DNA of 33,429 bases, taken from contig JAAEZL010000017.1 of assembly GCA_018222875.1 (NCBI GenBank), forward strand, positions 6,050-39,478. The letters run 5' to 3'. Position numbers and translations under genes: made by a program. The stretch is from Algicola sp. (GTDB taxonomy: Bacteria > Bacteroidota > Bacteroidia > Flavobacteriales > Flavobacteriaceae). Below the pieces are notes generated by a model. It was given only the letters and a program-made list of their open reading frames with translations. It made no database searches and had not been told where the DNA came from. Positions 28,638-33,429 of the stretch are shown one piece after another (positions within the stretch are counted from its first letter, which is position 1; each line of letters opens with the position of its first letter).

Positions 28638-29923
28638 CATTAGTATGGTTTAGAAACGATTTGAGAGTTCAGGATAATACGGTTTTGAACAACGTCATTC
28701 GTAGCCATCAATCGGTTATTGCCTGTTATTGTTTTGATCCCAAACATTACCAAATCTCTGAATATGGCTTTAAAAAAACCGAAAAGTTCCGAGCTAAGTT
28801 TTTAATTGAAACCATTCACGACTTAAAACATAATCTAAAAGCATGTAATATAGAATTGCTTGTCGCTCATGAATCTCCTGAAACTTTTATAAAATCACTG
28901 GTTGCAAGATTCAACATCCAATCGATGTATCTGCAGAAAGAATGGACAAGCGAAGAAGTTGAAACTCTAAACAATGTTAGAACCTCCTTACCTTCAGAAA
29001 TTAACATTCATGAATATTATGACCAGTTTCTGTATCATCCGAAAGACATCAACATGTCATTATCAGAGATTCCTCAGGTTTTTACCAATTTCAGAAAAAA
29101 AGTTGAAAAGTATAGTAAAGTCAGACCACCAGTAGAAAATCATTCCACAGAAAAAACAGTTGACTTAACTAATAATACTAAAATTCCAACACTTGAAGAT
29201 TTAGGTTTTGAAACTTTTGAAACCCATCCAAACTCAGCATTTCCTTTTACAGGAGGTGAAACAAATGCTTTAAACAGACTTAATAATTACTTTTTTGAAA
29301 CTAAAACATTAGTCATTTATAAAAAGACCAGAAACGGATTGGCAGGAACTGGTTTTAGTTCAAAATTCTCATCATGGCTGGCTAATGGAAGCATTTCATC
29401 AAGAACGATTTATAATAAGGTCAAAGAATTTGAAAATAAACATTTTAAAAATGAATCTACCTACTGGTTGATTTTTGAATTGATTTGGAGGGATTATTTT
29501 AAATACATCTCACTAAAACATCAAAACAATATTTTCAAAGTTGAAGGCATTTTAAAGAAAGATTACGATTGGAAGACTGATGACCATGAAATCCGGAAAT
29601 GGATAGACGGAAAAACCAAATCTTCCTTTGTAAATGCCAACATGATAGAAATCAAAAAAACAGGTTGGATGAGTAATCGAGGTCGCCAAAATGTGGCTTC
29701 CTTTTTTGCAAAAGACATGTTATTAGACTGGCGAATTGGAGCTGCCTATTTTGAATCGATGCTAATTGATTACGATGTTCATAGTAATTACGGCAACTGG
29801 ATGTACGTTGCTGGTGTTGGTAATGATCCCAGAGATCGAAAATTTAATGTTGATTTACAAGCTACACGCTACGATGCCAATGGTAATTTTCAAAAGTTAT
29901 GGTTACAAGAAACGCTATTCTAA
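28613..29923 (+). CDS. DASH family cryptochrome
   Basis: [86 protein letters not shown]. Confidence 0.95.
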   Translation: MQEKQNDIALVWFRNDLRVQDNTVLNNVIRSHQSVIACYCFDPKHYQISEYGFKKTEKFRAKFLIETIHDLKHNLKACNIELLVAHESPETFIKSLVARFNIQSMYLQKEWTSEEVETLNNVRTSLPSEINIHEYYDQFLYHPKDINMSLSEIPQVFTNFRKKVEKYSKVRPPVENHSTEKTVDLTNNTKIPTLEDLGFETFETHPNSAFPFTGGETNALNRLNNYFFETKTLVIYKKTRNGLAGTGFSSKFSSWLANGSISSRTIYNKVKEFENKHFKNESTYWLIFELIWRDYFKYISLKHQNNIFKVEGILKKDYDWKTDDHEIRKWIDGKTKSSFVNANMIEIKKTGWMSNRGRQNVASFFAKDMLLDWRIGAAYFESMLIDYDVHSNYGNWMYVAGVGNDPRDRKFNVDLQATRYDANGNFQKLWLQETLF

Positions 29924-29928
29924 AAAGG

Positions 29929-29978
29929 GTCAGTTCGGGTGATTTTAAAACCTTTCAAAATTGTATCGAGAATAGTGA
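29929..29978. repeat. Degenerate imperfect-palindrome repeat candidate
   Basis: gtcagttcgggtgattttaaaacctttcaaaattgtatcgagaatagtga resembles a GTCAGTTCGAGTG...AAAATTGTATCGAGAA interspersed unit recalled from flavobacterial genomes; imperfect arms here. Confidence 0.4.
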
Positions 29979-30042
29979 ATCAGCACCTTATAATTTTGAA
30001 TACTGAAAACCATTCGCTCTAAGAAACAGAATAAATTAAAAA

Positions 30043-31575
30043 ATGAAAACACTCAGACTCATAGTAGGAGATCAGCTCAATATAAAACACTCATGGTTTA
30101 AAGAAACAAATGAGGATGTTACCTATTGTTTATTTGAAATGCGTCAGGAAACCGATTATGTAAAACATCACCTTCAAAAAGTAATTGGCTTTTTTGCTGC
30201 AATGCGTCAGTTTGCTGAAGATTTAAAAGCAGAAGGCCATAATGTAGACTATTTCAAAATTAATGATGAGAAAAACACACAGTCATTAACCGATAATCTT
30301 TCCAAATTAATAAAAGAACATGCTATTGAAAACTTTGAATACATCTATCCAGATGAATACAGGTTGGATAAGCAATTGCGTGATTTTTCGAATACATTAG
30401 ACCTCACTACCAATATCGTTTCAGCTGAACACTTTTATACCAAACGTAACGATTTAGCCACGTTTTTTAAAGGTAAAAAGCAATATCTCATGGAAAATTT
30501 TTACAGAGATATGCGAAAGAATCACGATATTTTAATGACTGCTGACCAACCGGAAGGAGGTAAATGGAATTACGATAAAAGCAACAGAAATAAATGGAAA
30601 GGTGATGTTGAAATTCCGAATTACAAATTATTCAAAAATGATGTTTCTGAAGTTGAAAACGATATAAAAAAGGCGAAAATTGAAACCATCGGACGATTCG
30701 ACACCAAAACGTTTTCCTATCCTATTACAAGAGTTCAAGCTTTAGAACAACTCAAATATTTTTGCGAAGCTTTACTCATTCATTTTGGAGATTATCAAGA
30801 TGCCATGCATACTGATGAAACCTATTTGTTTCATTCGAGGTTATCGTTTGCCATGAATTTAAAACTAATTTCGCCTAAAGATGTTGTAAAAACAGTCATG
30901 AACTACTACAGAAAACATGACGATGACATTGATATTTCTCAGGTAGAAGGCTTTGTGAGACAAATTATTGGCTGGCGAGAATATATGAGAGGTATGTACT
31001 GGGCGTTTATGCCAGGCTATACGTCTAAAAATGAATTGGACAACCACAATAAGCTTCCTGATTTTTTCTGGACAGGCAACACCAAAATGAATTGCCTGAA
31101 ACATGCTATAAATAATTCATTAGATAATGGTTACGCACATCACATTCAACGCTTAATGATTACAGGAAATTATGCCTTACTTACCCAAACGCATCCAGAC
31201 GAGGTTGACGATTGGTATCTGGGAATCTACGTCGATGCTATAGAATGGGTTCAACTCACAAATACACGAGGTATGAGTCAGTTTGCAGATGGCGGAAAAA
31301 TTGCGACTAAACCTTACGTCTCTTCAGGTTCCTATATTAATAAAATGAGCAATTACTGTAGCGGTTGTCAGTATAACAAATCTAAAAAAACTGGTGATGA
31401 TGCTTGTCCGTTTAACAGTCTGTACTGGAATTTCCTTGATGAAAAACGCGAACAGCTTGGGAACAATTACAGAATGGGAATGATGTACAGCCTTTCGGAT
31501 AAAATGGACAAACAACAACTTCAGAGTATAAAAGAAAAAGCACAACATATCATAGCACACCAAGATGATTACTAA
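30043..31575 (+). CDS. Iron-sulfur bacterial cryptochrome/photolyase (FeS-BCP, PhrB/CryB type)
   Basis: LRLIVGDQLNIKHSWF; MNCLKHA plus CSGCQYNKSKKTGDDACPFNSLYWNFL giving four candidate 4Fe-4S Cys ligands (C...CxxCx12C). Confidence 0.94.
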   Translation: MKTLRLIVGDQLNIKHSWFKETNEDVTYCLFEMRQETDYVKHHLQKVIGFFAAMRQFAEDLKAEGHNVDYFKINDEKNTQSLTDNLSKLIKEHAIENFEYIYPDEYRLDKQLRDFSNTLDLTTNIVSAEHFYTKRNDLATFFKGKKQYLMENFYRDMRKNHDILMTADQPEGGKWNYDKSNRNKWKGDVEIPNYKLFKNDVSEVENDIKKAKIETIGRFDTKTFSYPITRVQALEQLKYFCEALLIHFGDYQDAMHTDETYLFHSRLSFAMNLKLISPKDVVKTVMNYYRKHDDDIDISQVEGFVRQIIGWREYMRGMYWAFMPGYTSKNELDNHNKLPDFFWTGNTKMNCLKHAINNSLDNGYAHHIQRLMITGNYALLTQTHPDEVDDWYLGIYVDAIEWVQLTNTRGMSQFADGGKIATKPYVSSGSYINKMSNYCSGCQYNKSKKTGDDACPFNSLYWNFLDEKREQLGNNYRMGMMYSLSDKMDKQQLQSIKEKAQHIIAHQDDY

Positions 31576-33049
31576 GGCTCCAAAAATAAATGTAGTTTGG
31601 CTAAAACGTGATCTTCGATTAGAAGATAACGAAGCCATAGTCAATGCACTTGAAACTGGTGAACGCACACTCCTGCTCTATGCGTTTGAAACAATGCTGA
31701 TGGAAGACAAACATTACAGTGAACGTCATTGGAATTTTGTAAAGGAATCGATCAGAGATTTGAATCTGCACCTCAAACCTTACCATACAAAAGTGTTAAC
31801 TGTTGAAGCAGATATTATTTCAGCTATAAATCAGCTTATGGAATTGTATACGATTAAAGATATATATTCACATCAGGAAACTGGAATTCTTATCACGTAT
31901 AACCGAGATAAAACGTTTAAACGCTTTTGCAAAAACAATGTAATCACCTGGCACGAATCTATAAATAATGGTGTGCAACGTGGTTTAAAAGATCGTGAAA
32001 AATGGACAGACATGTGCAATACCTATTTTGATACTGAACCACTTCCATTTAATCCTTCTCCTAACCAATTGCTGAACTTAAAAGAAATTGAAGCTTTAGA
32101 AGAACTACTTATTGTTCCGTCGTTAGAAACTCCAGAAGATACTTTATTTCAAAAAGGCGGTCGCTCAACAGGAATGAAGTATTTAAATTCGTTTCTCGAC
32201 AAACGTTATGTAAATTACATGTTTCACATTTCTAAGCCAGAACTCGCTAGAACAGGCTGTAGCCGAATCTCACCTTACATTTCCTGGGGAAATTTATCGA
32301 TAAGAGAAGTGTATAGAAAAGCTTTTTTTCTAAAGAAAACCGCAGAGAACAAAAAGTCGCTGGAAGCTTTCATGTCACGTCTGAGATGGCAGGCGCACTT
32401 CATTCAGAAGTTTGAGATGGAACACACCATGGAGCAGGAAAGTATAAATAAAGGATTTCAAAAATTAAAAAAAGAAATTTCTTATCAGTATCAAATCGCA
32501 TGGAAAACAGGACAAACAGGTTATCCATTGGTCGATGCCTGTATGCGTTGTTTAAATGAAACTGGCTATTTAAATTTTAGAATGCGTGCGCTTGTCGTAT
32601 CGTTTTTTACACATAATCTATGGCAACCTTGGCAAGCTGCTTCACAACATTTATCACAAATGTTTTTAGATTTTGAACCTGGAATTCACTTTCCACAACT
32701 TCAAATGCAAGCAGGTGAAACCGGAACAAATATGCTTAGAATCTACAATCCTGTAAAAAATAGTTTAGAGCATGATCCTGAGGCCGAATTTATTAAGAAA
32801 TGGGTTCCGGAACTTAAAGATTTAGATACTCCTTTTGCTCACGAACCTTATATAATGACTGAATTGGAACAGCAACTTTATAATGTTCATCTCGGTAAAG
32901 ATTATCCGTTTCCAATTGTTGAAATCAAAGAAACCCGGAAAAAAGCGTCAGAAATCTTGTGGAATCTCCGCAAAAATAAAAAAGTCAAAGACGAAAGTCT
33001 CAGAATTCTTAAAAAACACACCTTAAGAGGACCGAAATTTTCCGATTAA
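31565..33049 (+). CDS. Photolyase/cryptochrome homologue (FAD-binding domain-containing, divergent)
   Basis: INVVWLKRDLRLEDNEAI N-terminal photolyase motif; SRLRWQAHFIQKFE, GYPLVDACMRCLNETGYLNFRMRALVVSFFTHNLWQPW, MLRIYNPVKNSLEHDPEAEFIKKWVPEL. Confidence 0.92.
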   Translation: MITKAPKINVVWLKRDLRLEDNEAIVNALETGERTLLLYAFETMLMEDKHYSERHWNFVKESIRDLNLHLKPYHTKVLTVEADIISAINQLMELYTIKDIYSHQETGILITYNRDKTFKRFCKNNVITWHESINNGVQRGLKDREKWTDMCNTYFDTEPLPFNPSPNQLLNLKEIEALEELLIVPSLETPEDTLFQKGGRSTGMKYLNSFLDKRYVNYMFHISKPELARTGCSRISPYISWGNLSIREVYRKAFFLKKTAENKKSLEAFMSRLRWQAHFIQKFEMEHTMEQESINKGFQKLKKEISYQYQIAWKTGQTGYPLVDACMRCLNETGYLNFRMRALVVSFFTHNLWQPWQAASQHLSQMFLDFEPGIHFPQLQMQAGETGTNMLRIYNPVKNSLEHDPEAEFIKKWVPELKDLDTPFAHEPYIMTELEQQLYNVHLGKDYPFPIVEIKETRKKASEILWNLRKNKKVKDESLRILKKHTLRGPKFSD

Positions 33050-33064
33050 ACATCTCAAATTCAA

Positions 33065-33429
33065 TTGTTTAAAATTCATAAACATGTGTTTGTAAATTTG
33101 AGTATTCAAGAAAAACAAATAGAATTGATTTTAGACACCACACATCCAAATAAAGAACACAAAAAAATTATTAATGATTTAATTGGAAAGCCATTTTCAT
33201 TTTTTGAATCTTTAAGAATGGGAGGTGTCGGTTCAAAGCGAATGATTATTGAAGACGCGAGTCCTAACATGCAGCAATACCTGAACCTTGTTTCAGATAT
33301 AAACTATGCTAATATTGAAATGCGATCAGATGGCATCATAGTTTACATCAACAAAGGACTTAAAAATTACACCTGGATTATTCCTTATTACCAGTTAGTC
33401 ATTTACAAGACAAATGGAGCCAGTATTCA
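33065..33429 (+). CDS. Conserved hypothetical protein, N-terminal part (truncated by window edge); start codon uncertain
   Basis: Open frame LFKIHKHVFVNLSIQEKQIELILDTTHPNKEHKKIINDLIGKPFSFFESLRMGGVGSKRMIIEDASPNMQQYLN...GLKNYTWIIPYYQLVIYKTNGASI to the window end; candidate TTG 33065 or GTG 33086. Confidence 0.6.
   Translation, partial: MFKIHKHVFVNLSIQEKQIELILDTTHPNKEHKKIINDLIGKPFSFFESLRMGGVGSKRMIIEDASPNMQQYLNLVSDINYANIEMRSDGIIVYINKGLKNYTWIIPYYQLVIYKTNGASI

Noticed and set aside
30865-31668. Reverse ORFs of 79 and 114 aa in the photolyase genes
   Set aside because: Antisense shadow ORFs over conserved coding sequence.

Overview
This 33.4 kb AT-rich window looks like a Bacteroidota (Flavobacteriaceae-type) chromosome. 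It is mostly housekeeping and conserved genes: coaBC (partial), rpoZ-like, bamD, dapA, a split 5'-nucleotidase, ligA, prmC, ribD, HAD/EamA/YigZ, a YbgC-like thioesterase, dnaA, LMW-PTP, a T9SS-tagged sugar dehydrogenase, an RsmI-like methylase, PIG-L plus an SSS symporter, and DUF2911. It ends in a light/DNA-repair gene cluster: TetR, ABC1/AarF kinase, flavin reductase, SDR, DUF2256, Cry-DASH, FeS-type cryptochrome/photolyase, a divergent photolyase homologue and a partial unknown ORF. The most notable observations are: (1) short palindromic interspersed repeats, two of them inserted in frame into prmC and an inverted pair between ribD and the HAD gene; (2) a 28-bp near-perfect palindrome upstream of the TetR gene that heads the photolyase cluster; (3) an unannotated 31-aa membrane mini-protein directly upstream of the SSS symporter, whose own ORF seems to be cut short by an in-frame TGA; (4) a terminator-like hairpin in the dnaA leader; (5) two paralogous membrane proteins with matching promoter regions and YhhN/TMEM86-like acidic motifs; (6) a third photolyase homologue that appears to lack the canonical active-site Asn/Trp region. 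No CRISPR array, rRNA, tRNA, transposase or prophage was seen. All family calls come from motif recognition by eye; no searches were run.
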